Shown: piece by piece, positions 1 through 9,419 of the stretch
Layout of the letters: each line of letters begins with the position of its first letter
Position numbering within the stretch: the stretch's first letter is position 1
Assembly: GCA_020975725.1 (NCBI GenBank)
Contig: QXJR01000007.1
Span: forward strand, 186,001 to 250,000
Length of the DNA: 64,000 nucleotides
Source of the DNA: Picocystis sp. L7
Taxonomy: Eukaryota > Chlorophyta > Picocystophyceae > Picocystales > Picocystaceae
Direction: 5' to 3'
Notes under the pieces: model-generated
Told to the model about the DNA's origin: nothing
Databases searched by the model: none
The model's input: the letters and a program-made list of their open reading frames with translations, nothing else
Translations under genes and position numbers: made by a program

Positions 1-367
1 CACAGGGCTGAGCCTCAGTGCAGATGGCACGCACCTGCTTTCGAATTCCATGGATTGTACGCTCAAAGCTTGGGACGTCCGACCATACGCTGAGGGGGAT
101 CGTTGCACCCGCACTTTCAGTGGCCATGCTCATGGCTTCGAGCAGAATCTGCTCCGATGTGCATGGTCACCAGACGGGAGTCGCGTGACCTGTGGCAGTT
201 CCGATTGCTTGGTTTACGTCTGGGACTTCAGCTCCGGCAAGCTTGTGTATCGGCTGCCGGGTCATTCAGGGTCCGTGAATGAGGTAGTCTTTCACCCGCT
301 GGAACCAATCGTCGGCTCTTGCAGTTCGGATAGACAAATATACCTCGGAGAAATCGAAGAAGATTAA
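1..367 (+). CDS. SNRNP40: U5 snRNP 40 kDa WD40 protein, 3' part
   Basis: This is the C-terminal part of a WD40 protein; the 5' part lies outside the window. The frame is open from base 2, and residues before the first visible Met read TGLSLSADGTHLLSNSMD, which is the SNRNP40/Prp8-binding repeat. WD-type blades follow, with LRCAWSPDGSRV, VYVWD and LPGHSGSVNEVVFHP, ending in the family-typical short tail (LGEIEED). The family binds PRP8 in the U5 snRNP and tri-snRNP of the spliceosome. Its presence agrees with the spliceosomal introns placed in VPS29 and CCT4. The gene ends tail-to-tail with the mitochondrial uL3 gene, with 56 bp between stop codons. Identification rests on close motif similarity to animal and plant SNRNP40 in the last two to three blades. 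Confidence 0.9.
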   Translation, partial: TGLSLSADGTHLLSNSMDCTLKAWDVRPYAEGDRCTRTFSGHAHGFEQNLLRCAWSPDGSRVTCGSSDCLVYVWDFSSGKLVYRLPGHSGSVNEVVFHPLEPIVGSCSSDRQIYLGEIEED

Positions 368-369
368 AG

Positions 370-375
370 AATAAA
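370..375 (+). promoter_or_regulatory. AATAAA polyadenylation-signal candidate
   Basis: An AATAAA hexamer lies 3 bp after the SNRNP40 stop codon. Similar hexamers follow the stops of the ULP2-like, HPPD and NUP205 genes, which supports use of the canonical signal in this organism. Confidence 0.5.
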
Positions 376-423
376 ATTTCATCAGCCCAAGGGCTCCTTG
401 GTTATTTTTACGCCCATTTTGAT

Positions 424-1332
424 TTATCCTATCGCAGCTTCGTACGGGTCAGGTCCAACGTCTGCCACAGCAACGGAGAGTTCGTCTTCTTGATTCGGGA
501 TGTAGGTGGGAAATGGAGGGTTCAACCTTAGATGCTCTCCCTCCCAAAGCTTGCGAATCGCATCCTTCACCAATACAAAATTCCCCTTGTGTCCGGGCAC
601 CTGTCCGACCACGTACAGGAGATTTCTAGAGGGGTCCACTTGGTACACCATCACGTTCTGCACCGTTCTCCTATCATTCCCCATTTGTCCTGCCATTTTT
701 TTGCCCTTGAACACCTTCCCTGGATCCTGGCACTGCCCGGTGGATCCGTGCGATCGATGTGCTAGACTCACTCCATGCGTCGCGGGGAGTCCTTTGAAAC
801 CATGCCTTTTCATCGGGCCTTGGAAACCTTTCCCAATCGTGGTGCCCGTGACATCAACGTGCTGCCCGGCCACGAAGTGTGCCGCATTGATCTCTGTGCC
901 CACGGGCAAAAGAGCATCTCGGGTGACTTGGAACTCCGCCAGCTTCCTCTTGATGGGCACTTGTTGCTTGGCGTAATGTCCCAGGAGTGCCCTGGGGACT
1001 TGCTTCTTCTTCTTGCTCCCTATGCCCACCTGGAGGGAATTGAACCCGTGCTTTTCCTCCGTCTTCATCTGCGTCACGTGGCACTCGTCGATCCACAGCA
1101 CGGTGATCGGTCTTCTCACTCCCCATTTGTCCCAGAGGCTCATCATCCCGCACTTGACCGCCACTACGCCGCACCGTCTTGAATCTGGCGACCAAGGACG
1201 CGGTTCAAGCGGCACTTGGGGCGGTCCCGCCTCTTCCAGCACCTCCCCAGCTTCCACGGCCAGGTTTTGGGATCCGATCCATCGCCTGGCGCATGCGTTA
1301 CGTGCGTTCGCGAGCAGGCGACGTGCGAGCAT
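424..1332 (-). CDS. MRPL3: mitochondrial ribosomal protein uL3m
   Basis: A large-subunit ribosomal protein of the bacterial/organellar L3 family, 302 residues from the chosen start. The body carries the family signature: CGVVAVKCGMMSLWDKWG near residue 60, then AAHFVAGQHVDVTGTTIGKGF and HGFKGLPATHG, then GKKMAGQMGNDRRTVQN and VPGHKGNFVLVKD. The acidic tail, FPTYIPNQEDEL, resembles human MRPL3 rather than bacterial or plastid L3. I chose the ATG at 1332 because it begins MLARRLLANARNACARRW, an Arg-rich sequence without acidic residues that looks like a mitochondrial presequence. The frame stays open further upstream, but that part looks non-coding. The protein should bind 23S-like rRNA near the peptidyl transferase centre. 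Confidence 0.9.
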   Translation of the reverse strand: MLARRLLANARNACARRWIGSQNLAVEAGEVLEEAGPPQVPLEPRPWSPDSRRCGVVAVKCGMMSLWDKWGVRRPITVLWIDECHVTQMKTEEKHGFNSLQVGIGSKKKKQVPRALLGHYAKQQVPIKRKLAEFQVTRDALLPVGTEINAAHFVAGQHVDVTGTTIGKGFQGPMKRHGFKGLPATHGVSLAHRSHGSTGQCQDPGKVFKGKKMAGQMGNDRRTVQNVMVYQVDPSRNLLYVVGQVPGHKGNFVLVKDAIRKLWEGEHLRLNPPFPTYIPNQEDELSVAVADVGPDPYEAAIG

Positions 1333-2345
1333 CGCGACGCCGAACCCTACGACGATGCCGTCGGCAAGCCACCTCAATGGTTCACACCCACATCCGAGCC
1401 GATGATATCCGTATCGGTTCGTCCGGACGGATGTGGAAGGGGGGGGGGTCGAGACGGTCGGATGGAGGGATCTTCGGAGTGCAGGACACGTGTGGGAAGC
1501 TCGATGGACGGGTTTGGAGATTCCCAGGCGAGGAGCAGCATCCAGCTGGATTGGCGGGGATCTCGGAGATGCGATGGGCCCCGCGAAGCTGGGAGATAAG
1601 ACCGGTGCGTGCACGCCAGGGGAGTTGGGCGAGAGGCGACGGGCAGCCGACCTCAGCCGCTGTTTCACCCCCAAGATGCCCATCCCCAACCTGCATCCGG
1701 CCCAACCAGAGGACGACATGGTCCATCACGTGCCACCCGGTGCCCATCCACGGTGGGAGCTGCCCAGGCTGGCGGCCGCTTTCCCGCCAGAATCGACCCT
1801 GGGGTGCATGGATGGGCTCCGTCTCCCCAGGAACGAGATCTGGGGGGAATCCAAACCGATACGCAGGACACGTGTCGTTGTTGGAGGGAAGGAAAGGTGG
1901 GGGACGACGACGTCCGAGCCGGGATGGGGAAACGGTTGCCGGTGGTATCTGTCCGGTTTGGACGGAAGAACTGGGCGATGGAAGATGGACGTGGACCGGG
2001 TGTCCCCAAGTCGACGAACCTACCAAGGCGCGGTCTCGACGTTGCGAAACCCGTGGCCCTTCGTCCCACGCCGGAGAACTCCATGCACGACGCTTGTACA
2101 TGCGGAAGGATTCTTCGATACCCAGATGATAAACTGAAAGATGTACAACAAGAAAAATGACCCAAGCATTCCCACTCGATACACGATCAGAACTCGCTGT
2201 CCCAGCACCACCCTTTGAAGCTGCAAAGGTACTGTGAACATGGATCTGTCTGTGAAGACCGTCTTCATTCTACATGTGATAGTGAAACAAGCATGGTGGT
2301 GAGTGCCCCTTGCCATGGCAATGTGAAGGAGTGCATACAGCTCAA
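1333..2345. other. intergenic, no gene recognised
   Basis: About 1 kb between uL3m and the CDK inhibitor gene, both on the minus strand. Several overlapping ORFs of 120-320 codons are open on both strands, but none resembles a known family and their composition is biased towards Arg, Pro and Gly, as expected for chance ORFs in G+C-rich DNA. It probably holds the uL3m promoter and the 3' flank of the neighbouring gene. Confidence 0.5.
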
Positions 2346-2888
2346 TCAAATGGTCCACGTGTACAGGGGATGATGGACGGGTTTGTCCATTCGCACGTCG
2401 AACCCCCACCGTCGACGGAATTCGCCCACTTCCCTCTCTTGCGCACTCTTCAAGTAGGCATCTGCTTCAGCCTGTAGCTGCGAAACATTCTCTATGTCTC
2501 CCATGAATAACCTCGAAAAGCGACCGTGCGGGAGCGACCTCGCTCCCGTGCCAGAGCTTTCGCAGCAGTCGCTGAAGCTCCCCCCTTGCGTGCTTGCCTG
2601 TGATTGAGCAACCACCCTATCCTCGACGTCCGTGCAATTGGTCGGAGCGGTGCTGGTCTTCGGTGCTCTACATTTTCCCTTGGATTCCACGTTCGGTCGT
2701 TTCACCTTCCTCAAGTACACTTGAACGCCTCGCGGGCGAGTCTCGTCCTCCGTGGCCTCGTACACTCTATTTCGAGTCTTCATGCTTCCACCTCGAACCA
2801 GTCTTCCACGGGTTCTTTCCCCGTTTCGAACGCTTTTCCCCCGAGCGCCTCTTCCTCCTCGGTCCTCCCTGGCTTTCGACGTCGACAC
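2346..2888 (-). CDS. KRP/ICK-type cyclin-dependent kinase inhibitor
   Basis: A 180-residue protein whose last ~45 residues match the CDI domain of p27/KRP inhibitors. They read QLQAEADAYLKSAQER, then FRRRWGFDVRMDKP, ending PLYTWTI. This corresponds to the plant pattern of an acidic helix (E-x-E-x-F-F), then rF-x-x-x-YNFD, then PLpGRYEW. The FD dipeptide, the Pro and the final aromatic-x-Trp are kept. The family binds CDK-cyclin D or A complexes in the nucleus and slows cell-cycle entry. The N-terminal 130 residues are basic and low in complexity, with no other domain, as in plant KRPs. The C-terminal placement of CDI is the plant arrangement; animal p21/p27 have it at the N terminus. The start is the first ATG of the open frame, and an upstream exon cannot be excluded. 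Confidence 0.75.
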   Translation of the reverse strand: MSTSKAREDRGGRGARGKSVRNGERTRGRLVRGGSMKTRNRVYEATEDETRPRGVQVYLRKVKRPNVESKGKCRAPKTSTAPTNCTDVEDRVVAQSQASTQGGSFSDCCESSGTGARSLPHGRFSRLFMGDIENVSQLQAEADAYLKSAQEREVGEFRRRWGFDVRMDKPVHHPLYTWTI

Positions 2889-4842
2889 GCCCAGGCACGT
2901 TCACCTCCTTCCGCGACGGAGCACCAGCCTGTCGCGACCCCTTGCTTCGCACGGGTCTTCCCTCTTTGGCCCCCCGTGAGCCTTCCACGTTCCCTCTCGT
3001 GTTTCTTGGAGGACGTGAAGCGCAGGTGTCGTCCTCGAGTGCCTGCGCTCGAATGTGCTCGTGGTGGTGCTCGGCGAACCCCTTCTGGTCTGGGATTCCC
3101 TCACCCCCCCTCTCTCGGTCCTTCCGACGGGGCCCCACCCAGGAAGGAGAAACGAGCACGGATCGATACCTCGAAGAAGATTGCGATGAAGGAGGGTACG
3201 AGATCACAGGGGGGTGAGGGGAGCTGGACCCATGTTTCGGCACTTGCTGACTCGGACACCGACGAAGGTCCCCCCCGCCAACCGCTGTGGGGGCGGAGGA
3301 AGTTCCCCCCGAAATATCTCGATCCTCGCAGAGGATCGACCTTCACCTGCACGAGGTCGACAGGGAGGGGTTCGTTCCTCTGCGAGGATGGGGAAAAGGT
3401 CTCCCGTGGACCCCTCCCCTGGTCGTTGGTCGTTGCCAGGGGGGTCGTGTGACGTGAGGTGTCTTGCGATCCTTCTGTCCCGAGGCCCCTGTGTGGTCTC
3501 CTTCGCTGACCCCCCCATCCGGAGGTGGAAAAGAAAATATCTTTTTGCCAACCGTGGAGTCTTTCCCCCCAACCGTACGAACGCCTCCAGACCTCGTGGG
3601 GGGAACGAACCACGTGGGTGCCCCCTCCTCCAGCACCACAACGAACGCAATGCGAACAACTCGATCCTGTCCAAGTCTGAGGTTGGAAAGGTCGTGGTGA
3701 ACACCCCCCCGAAAGGTTCGGAACGGGACGGGATGGAAGACATGGATCGGTTGCCTTCCTCGTGGAACGTCTTCGCCTGGTAAGGTCGGAGCGTGGAGGA
3801 TCACACAAGATCGGAAACAGAGCTGAAAGAAACCGTGGAACGGGAAGGTCTCGTATCCTCCAGGAGAGGTGGAAACCGATGGGATACAGCCCAAGCGATG
3901 GGGATCGACGGATGTTGCACCAATATATGCAAAAACCGCACCCATCCGTCGTCAGGGCCTGTTCCTTCGCTGGGATGTGATCCTGCCAAAAGTCGGCAGG
4001 AGCAGGGACCTGCAAGTTGAAGAATCGAAGACACGATCGAAACTCGCCATCCGAGGGTTTTCGCTTCAAATGAACAAGTGCACAGGAGGTTGGGCTCTGA
4101 CGGCAGGGAATCGAGCTGGACAGATACTGTTCCCGAGCTGGTGCAGGGCACGCCATCCTGCCGATCAACAAGAAAACTTGCCGCGTGTTTGCTAGCGGAA
4201 CGTCCTCAAGCAAGGCTGGAAGGCAAGTGCAATACTATGCATGCACCGGGGGAGCGAGTGCGTAGAGGATCTACTTTCAAAACAAGAACTTGGGAAAGGA
4301 TGCTTCGTGATGGGATCTGGTGCTGGGTTGTGCACAATCCTCCATCAAAGCCTGTTCTTTTGGGTTCCGATCCACCCGCCGGATGTCCTGGGTGCGCATC
4401 CGTTGCACTTTCTGCCAGGAGACAAAGCGAAGGCAAGGAACGTAGGGCCATCTCCCTCGCGTTGCGATTTGGACCTTGCCATGCCAACTGAATTTGCCCA
4501 CTCGCGCAATGAGAGGGCGTTGTTTGCACAGCAAGACGGAACGATGTCTTGTGACATAGACCTTTTCATCCCAAGCCCCCTCCTCCAACGTTCCGCGTCC
4601 TCGACTCTTCGATGCCCTCTTCCATCGATCTTCGCACCGTTCGTGCCCTCCAGCTGTCTGCTCACCAATGCCAGCACCGCCCATACCAACCCATACAACC
4701 TGGGTGGTCTCCCAGACCGACCGTTGTGTGTGGCAGGGGAAGGCTGGTGGCACGGGTGGTGTGGTGCATGTTTTCATCCAGACCAGGTGGAGGACGGACG
4801 AGGAACCTTCCCACGTCCGCATCGACGTGAAGCCGTGAAGCC
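2889..4842. other. intergenic, no gene recognised
   Basis: Nearly 2 kb without a recognisable gene. The longest ORF, 370 codons on the minus strand at 3101-4213, is Pro/Arg/Ser-rich and overlaps others of similar size, so I treat it as chance. Visible structure includes a small hairpin at 3320-3338 and a 14-bp inverted repeat at 3322-3335 and 3376-3389. The right end probably holds the promoter, and possibly a short first exon, of the MSI4-like gene. Confidence 0.4.
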
Positions 4843-6195
4843 ATGGGAAGGGGCACGGCAGCAGAAGATCGCGTGGGATGCATGTACGACTGGTTCCTGA
4901 ACCACAGGCTGCCGTGGCCGACGCAGACGTGCAGGTGGGGTCCGGTGCAGGAGCGAGGAAAGAACCGGACGAAACAAACACTCTACGTGGCCGAGCAGAC
5001 CGATGGATCCGCACCCAATACGATCGTGATGATGCACGTGGACGTTCCCGACCCTAGGACGGAAGATCCCTTCACGATGTGGTCGTACTTGGATGCGTCG
5101 AAGTCCTATCCCATCGGAAAGCGCGTCAAAACCATCCGTCATGCAGGCGAGGTGAACGTGCTGCGAGAGTTTCCCGTTCGACCACAGCTCGTGTGCACGC
5201 ACACGGATGCAAAGGAAGTCTACGTTTGGGATCTGAACGCACAGCCTGCTCTCACGAAGAGCAACGCAAACGTAGAACCCAAGCCGGATATTGTACTCGT
5301 TGGGCACGAGAAAGATGCCGAATTTGCCCTGTCTGTATCAGCCAACCGGACGCAAGTGGCATCAGGAGGCCAGGATGGCCTCGTCATCACTTGGGACCTG
5401 GAAGATGAACAATGCTCCGTCGTCCAAGAGAACGATGTGTTGAAAGACCCTACCACGTGCATCCAGCCAAGGGCAAGGCTTGTGGGACACACAGGTACCG
5501 TGGATGGGGTAGCGTTGCATCCAACTTCAGAGGTAGAAGTAGCCAGCGTTGGGACCGATAAAAAACTGATTTTTTGGGATATGCGAGATCCTGCACAAGT
5601 TGCTGTTAAAGTGGAAGGTGCACACACGGAGGACATCGCTTGCATTGATTGGCACAATACGAAGGATATGTATGTTGCCACAGGGGGTGGTGACTGCCTG
5701 GTGAAGGTATGGGATCGTAGGATGATGCGGCCCGGAATACATGCATGCGTATTTGCTAGCAGAGAACATAAGGGGCCGCTGACCCATGTCGCTTGGTGTC
5801 CCCAAGACGAGAGGATGCTGGCGAGTGGTGCAGAAGACGGAAAAATCATGCTTTGGAACCTGGCTGGTGTTGTTTCAACGGCGACCGTCCAGACAGACGA
5901 AGGAAGCGATCCGCTCATGTTTGAACACAAGGAGCATTCCGGACAGATTACAGACCTGGGATGGAACCACCACTGCCCCATGACGCTGATCAGCTCCGCA
6001 GTAGGGTTGGACAGAAAGGGATGTTCACAGTGCACGCTTCAGAGCTGGAGAATCACGGACTTAATTTTCAGAGACACCAGTGAAGTCCTGGATGAGTTGG
6101 AAATGTACAGGGACTTTGTCATCGCTGGCAAGGTTGATTGCCTTAGGCATTCTCCAGCCACTCAACATATCGATTACGATGGTCGTGCGGGGTGA
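4843..6195 (+). CDS. MSI4/FVE-like histone-binding WD40 protein
   Basis: A 450-residue WD40 protein of the RBBP4/MSI1 family, closest to the plant MSI4/FVE branch. Near the N terminus it reads MYDWFLNHRLPWPTQTCRWG, followed by LYVAEQTDGSAPNTIVM and IRHAGEVNVLREFP; this order is typical of FVE. Blades follow with VGHEKDAEFALSVS, LVGHTGTVDGVALHP, LIFWDMRD, VKVWDRR and IMLWNL. Family members are histone H3-H4 chaperone subunits of deacetylase, CAF-1 or PRC2-type complexes. An in-frame stop lies just upstream of this ATG. The protein lacks the conserved tryptophan-containing segment usually seen before the V-x-x-x-YDW motif, so a short upstream exon is likely and the annotated start may be wrong. 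The last ~15 residues differ from the family. Confidence 0.88.
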   Translation: MGRGTAAEDRVGCMYDWFLNHRLPWPTQTCRWGPVQERGKNRTKQTLYVAEQTDGSAPNTIVMMHVDVPDPRTEDPFTMWSYLDASKSYPIGKRVKTIRHAGEVNVLREFPVRPQLVCTHTDAKEVYVWDLNAQPALTKSNANVEPKPDIVLVGHEKDAEFALSVSANRTQVASGGQDGLVITWDLEDEQCSVVQENDVLKDPTTCIQPRARLVGHTGTVDGVALHPTSEVEVASVGTDKKLIFWDMRDPAQVAVKVEGAHTEDIACIDWHNTKDMYVATGGGDCLVKVWDRRMMRPGIHACVFASREHKGPLTHVAWCPQDERMLASGAEDGKIMLWNLAGVVSTATVQTDEGSDPLMFEHKEHSGQITDLGWNHHCPMTLISSAVGLDRKGCSQCTLQSWRITDLIFRDTSEVLDELEMYRDFVIAGKVDCLRHSPATQHIDYDGRAG

Positions 6196-6206
6196 TCAAG
6201 ATGCAG

Positions 6207-6945
6207 TCAAGACGATACCTTTTCCTGTGCCTTGGTGTATTCGAACTTGTCTACCTTGAGCTCCCCGTCCTTCAATGAATAAATGTACGCCATCGCTCTA
6301 CCTTCGTTCAAATCGAGGAGAACAAAGTTCGGGGTTGCCGTCGGATCACCTGTGGTTGCATACGCACCGGTTGCGGATCCAGGGTTGACCACGAAGCAAT
6401 TGTAGCACTTCTTCGTCGCCGGGACATGGGTGTGTCCGGTCACAAGTATGTCCAATTTACGTTTCCTTATCTCCACCCCGAGCGCCCTTTCGTCGTCCCA
6501 CGGGAGGACCTGGTGTCCATGCAGGAGGCCTATCCTGTAGCCTTCAATTTCGACAACCTGTGTGCGAAGAAGCAAAACACCTGTCAGTCAAAGTCTTTCG
6601 ATTCGTTCGATCAGGAATGACGACCTTGCGGCATCGAAGCGTGCCTTCTCTGCGGGATATTCCTCCTCCAGGTCGAAGTCTCCCTGCACCACGTGCACGT
6701 CCGGTGCAATGCTTTTGAGGTAGTGTAGCGTGGATCTTGTGCACAGGTTTCCCGTGCAGAGCACAGTTTGTATCTTTCCTGGTACGAGCATGTCCTGCGT
6801 CGGTTTCTCGTCGGTCAGCTCCTGGACGCCACCTGTCTATCCTTCCCTCTCTCCTGGTCCACCTGCGTCTCACCAGGAACTTCTTCGGCATTCCCGAGGA
6901 GCGGTAAGGCACGTGAAAGTCTCCGATGCAGAGCACGAGCACCAT
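6207..6945 (-). CDS. VPS29: retromer subunit VPS29, three exons
   Basis: Spliced coding sequence on the minus strand: exon 1 at 6945-6874 (24 codons), exon 2 at 6794-6645 (50 codons) and exon 3 at 6557-6207 (116 codons plus stop), giving 190 residues against 182 in human VPS29. The product starts [20 protein letters not shown] and continues with [54 protein letters not shown] and [10 protein letters not shown], all VPS29 hallmarks. The fold is a metallophosphoesterase-like scaffold that holds VPS35 in the retromer, which recycles cargo from endosomes to the Golgi. Intron 1 (79 nt) is GT-AG. Intron 2 (87 nt) is best explained as GC-AG, because only that junction keeps the conserved frame YPAEK-VVEIEG. 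It is convergent with the MSI4-like gene, with 11 bp between stops. Confidence 0.9.
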
Positions 6946-7544
6946 CGCGACGCGACGCGTGCGTCGGAGCTCCTCGCGCCTCGTCGATATCTCCCGCCCC
7001 TGTAGCATTTGGGGTCGTGGGGGCTCCTTCGATGGGAGTTTCTTCTCTCGGAGGGTCGTGGTCTTGGCCTCTCGCGTCCGCGTTGCGGTCCCCGCGATGC
7101 CTTTGGGATCCGGATTCTTACCGAACGGCATCGTAATGGCGGATTCCCTGTCTCTCCGGGATGGTTCCATCGGTTTCGGATGGACCCTCTGCCATGGCGG
7201 ACCATCCAAGCTCGCTGGTTCCGATCCTCCGAAGGAACCGGAGGATCGGGACCAGGAAGATCCCACGCCATCCCTCCGACCACGGTGTTTGGACGCGTAC
7301 ATCCGCCTCCTTCGGCCACTGCGTGGTCTGACCTCGCGCCTTGCTTCCCCTCTGTCGACATCGGTTCCAATTCTCCAAGCAAATCCGCCATCCTTCCATC
7401 GGACACGAGCCCAGTGCTTCCTGTGATCCAAACGGATCCGTCTTCGAGAGATCACGAGGGATGTACAGATCCAAAGGGAATCCCAGTGCAGGTCGGTGCA
7501 GAGAGGAATCGACGAGTGGAGCATTGCGAAGGTTGGAAGGCGGC
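6946..7544. promoter_or_regulatory. divergent promoter region VPS29/HIBCH with strong hairpin
   Basis: About 600 bp separate the start codons of two divergently transcribed genes. It holds a 17-bp inverted repeat (7215-7231 and 7239-7255, one G-T pairing, 7-nt loop), described in the findings. No coding sequence is supported here, although several frames are open. Confidence 0.45.
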
Positions 7545-8825
7545 ATGCGCGCTGCTGGAGAGCGCCTGCTGCGCCTCGTCCTGGATCTGGCGAAGGCCAA
7601 GGTGCCGTGGATGGCCAAGGAAGTGCATGGAGGGAGCGGCGGATCGCCTTACGTGCGCAGCGAAGTCCTCGGCCACGTGAGAGGGATCGTCCTGGATCGT
7701 CCCGGCTCGCGGAATGCCGTGGACCTCGCCATGGTCAACACCATGGCCGACATGCTGCGCGAATGGGAGTCGAACGTGCACGTGGAAGCCGTACTGGTGC
7801 GTGGAGAGGGTGGAAAGGCGTTCTGTGCGGGTGGAGACGTGAAGAAGGTCGCGGAAGCGGCACGAAAGGGAGATCCCAGCGTTGGAGAAGACTTCTTCCG
7901 TGGCATCTATTCGCTCGTCTACCAGATCGCCAACTACGGGAAACCGTACATGTCCCTCCTCGACGGCGTCGTCATGGGAGGTGGAGGAGGAATATCCATG
8001 CATGGTCCGGTGCGTATCGCCACCGAAAACGCCGTCTTTGCCATGCCGGAAGCAACCATCGGATTCTTTCCCGACGTCGGAGCTTCGTTCTTCCTGCAAG
8101 AGCTCCCAGGTCTCCTTGGTAGATACCTGGCCCTCACTGGAACGAAAATGACTGGGAAGCAACTCCTCGATGCGGGAATCGCGACCCATTTCATCCCTTC
8201 CAACAAGGTGCCCTCGTTCTTGGAGTTCTTGCACAGTTTTCGACTCAAGCCTGGCCTTCCCCCAAAGGATGCACTCTTTCAGTCCTTGGATCGATTCAAA
8301 AATGAAGACACGGGTGCCTCCTCGACCGAGATGGAGGTGAAACGCCTGCTGAAGTTGGTCAACCGGCACTTCGTCCACTCGACCGTGGAAAGTATCGTGC
8401 AAGATCTGCGGAATGGCTACGAAACTGCCAGCAGCAGGGAGGATGCCCAATGGTACAGGGATACCCTGGAAAGGCTCGAAAACAACTCCCCCCTGAGTTT
8501 GAAGGTCATCCTGCGTCAGTTTCAAGAATCGCACAAGATCATTCAATCAGCTCAGCAGGGGAAATCAGCATTGGTTGACTGCCTGAGGATGGAGTGCCGA
8601 ATGATGCAGCGTTTCATGCACCAGGAGGATTTCCTCATTGGCGTACAATCTGTCCTTGTGGAGAAGTCCACAAAGCCGCTATGGACGTATCAAAGCTTGG
8701 ATCAGGTGTCCGACGAGCTGGTCGACTCTTTCTTCAAGCCAATGCCAGGGGACCAGGAGCTGTGCGGGGTGGCACATCCGATGGAGGGAGAAAGAGGAAG
8801 GGTGTATCCCATGTCGAAGCTGTGA
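7545..8825 (+). CDS. HIBCH: 3-hydroxyisobutyryl-CoA hydrolase-like protein
   Basis: A 426-residue member of the enoyl-CoA hydratase/isomerase superfamily, ECH_2 type. The crotonase core is clear: LDRPGSRNAVDLAMV, then KAFCAGGDVKKVAEAA (oxyanion-hole Gly-Gly-Asp), then LLDGVVMGGGGGISMHG and FAMPEATIGFFPDVGASFF, with the Glu and Asp typical of the hydrolase branch. The C-terminal half (MECRMMQRFM) also fits HIBCH. The enzyme hydrolyses 3-hydroxyisobutyryl-CoA in mitochondrial valine breakdown, although plant relatives also act in peroxisomes. I chose the ATG at 7545, where the sequence MRAAGERLLRLVLDLAKAKV could serve as a targeting helix. The upstream open frame (from 7341) looks non-coding. 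Length agrees with the family (about 380-430). Confidence 0.88.
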   Translation: MRAAGERLLRLVLDLAKAKVPWMAKEVHGGSGGSPYVRSEVLGHVRGIVLDRPGSRNAVDLAMVNTMADMLREWESNVHVEAVLVRGEGGKAFCAGGDVKKVAEAARKGDPSVGEDFFRGIYSLVYQIANYGKPYMSLLDGVVMGGGGGISMHGPVRIATENAVFAMPEATIGFFPDVGASFFLQELPGLLGRYLALTGTKMTGKQLLDAGIATHFIPSNKVPSFLEFLHSFRLKPGLPPKDALFQSLDRFKNEDTGASSTEMEVKRLLKLVNRHFVHSTVESIVQDLRNGYETASSREDAQWYRDTLERLENNSPLSLKVILRQFQESHKIIQSAQQGKSALVDCLRMECRMMQRFMHQEDFLIGVQSVLVEKSTKPLWTYQSLDQVSDELVDSFFKPMPGDQELCGVAHPMEGERGRVYPMSKL

Positions 8826-8906
8826 TGCCCTATACCGGTCAAACCGCAGACGGTGTGGATGCAACAGATGCTTATTTAGCTTGGTTACAAGGCTCGAATC
8901 ATGTGA

Positions 8907-9419
8907 TCACCCGAATTCAGATGCCGTGACCTGAATGTAGACTGCCTCCGAAATCCATGGCAGATCGCAGTACCGGCCGGCCAACGTGTGTATCATGCAG
9001 TAGAAGATGGTGGCGAGGATGGACACGAACGAGGCGTTCATGAAGATCGGCATCAAGATGGAATGTGTGACCTCGGAAGGCGCATACATCACCAAGATGT
9101 TGGCCAGCATCACCACAATGTCAAGCATGATGGACTGCATTGCACTGAACCTGAGGAAATGAGGCAACTTCGTGTTCCTCACCACACACAGGAACAGGAC
9201 GAAGAAGATGATCAACGGCATGAACGCATTGCAGCCGTAGATCATCAGGAGTGGCATGGGCAGGTCATGGAAGATCTGAAAACTGGTCCACTCCTGGAAG
9301 ATGAACCTCCCCAGCATGAGACAATCCATCCAGGGAATGAGGTACATCGCAGCAGCTACAGCTCTCCAAAGCGCACTTGGGCTTCCTTTGACTGCGTCTG
9401 CATCTTCTTCTCCGAGCAT
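8907..9419 (-). CDS. Tic20-family plastid protein-import channel component (5' end unresolved)
   Basis: The 170 visible residues match the Tic20/Ycf60 family: ALWRAVAAAMYLIPWMDCLM, then NAFMPLIIFFVLFLCVVRNT, KLPHFLRFSAMQSIMLDIVV and a final hydrophobic segment ending near PWISEAVYIQ. Four membrane segments are visible. The family forms part of the TIC translocon in the inner plastid envelope. The ATG at 9419 is probably internal. The frame stays open upstream to a TAG at 9450-9452, and that TAG would also serve as a splice acceptor, so a transit-peptide exon is expected between about 9450 and 9620. I could not place its donor confidently. Many red algae keep this gene in the plastid genome; here it is nuclear. 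Confidence 0.82.
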   Translation of the reverse strand: MLGEEDADAVKGSPSALWRAVAAAMYLIPWMDCLMLGRFIFQEWTSFQIFHDLPMPLLMIYGCNAFMPLIIFFVLFLCVVRNTKLPHFLRFSAMQSIMLDIVVMLANILVMYAPSEVTHSILMPIFMNASFVSILATIFYCMIHTLAGRYCDLPWISEAVYIQVTASEFG

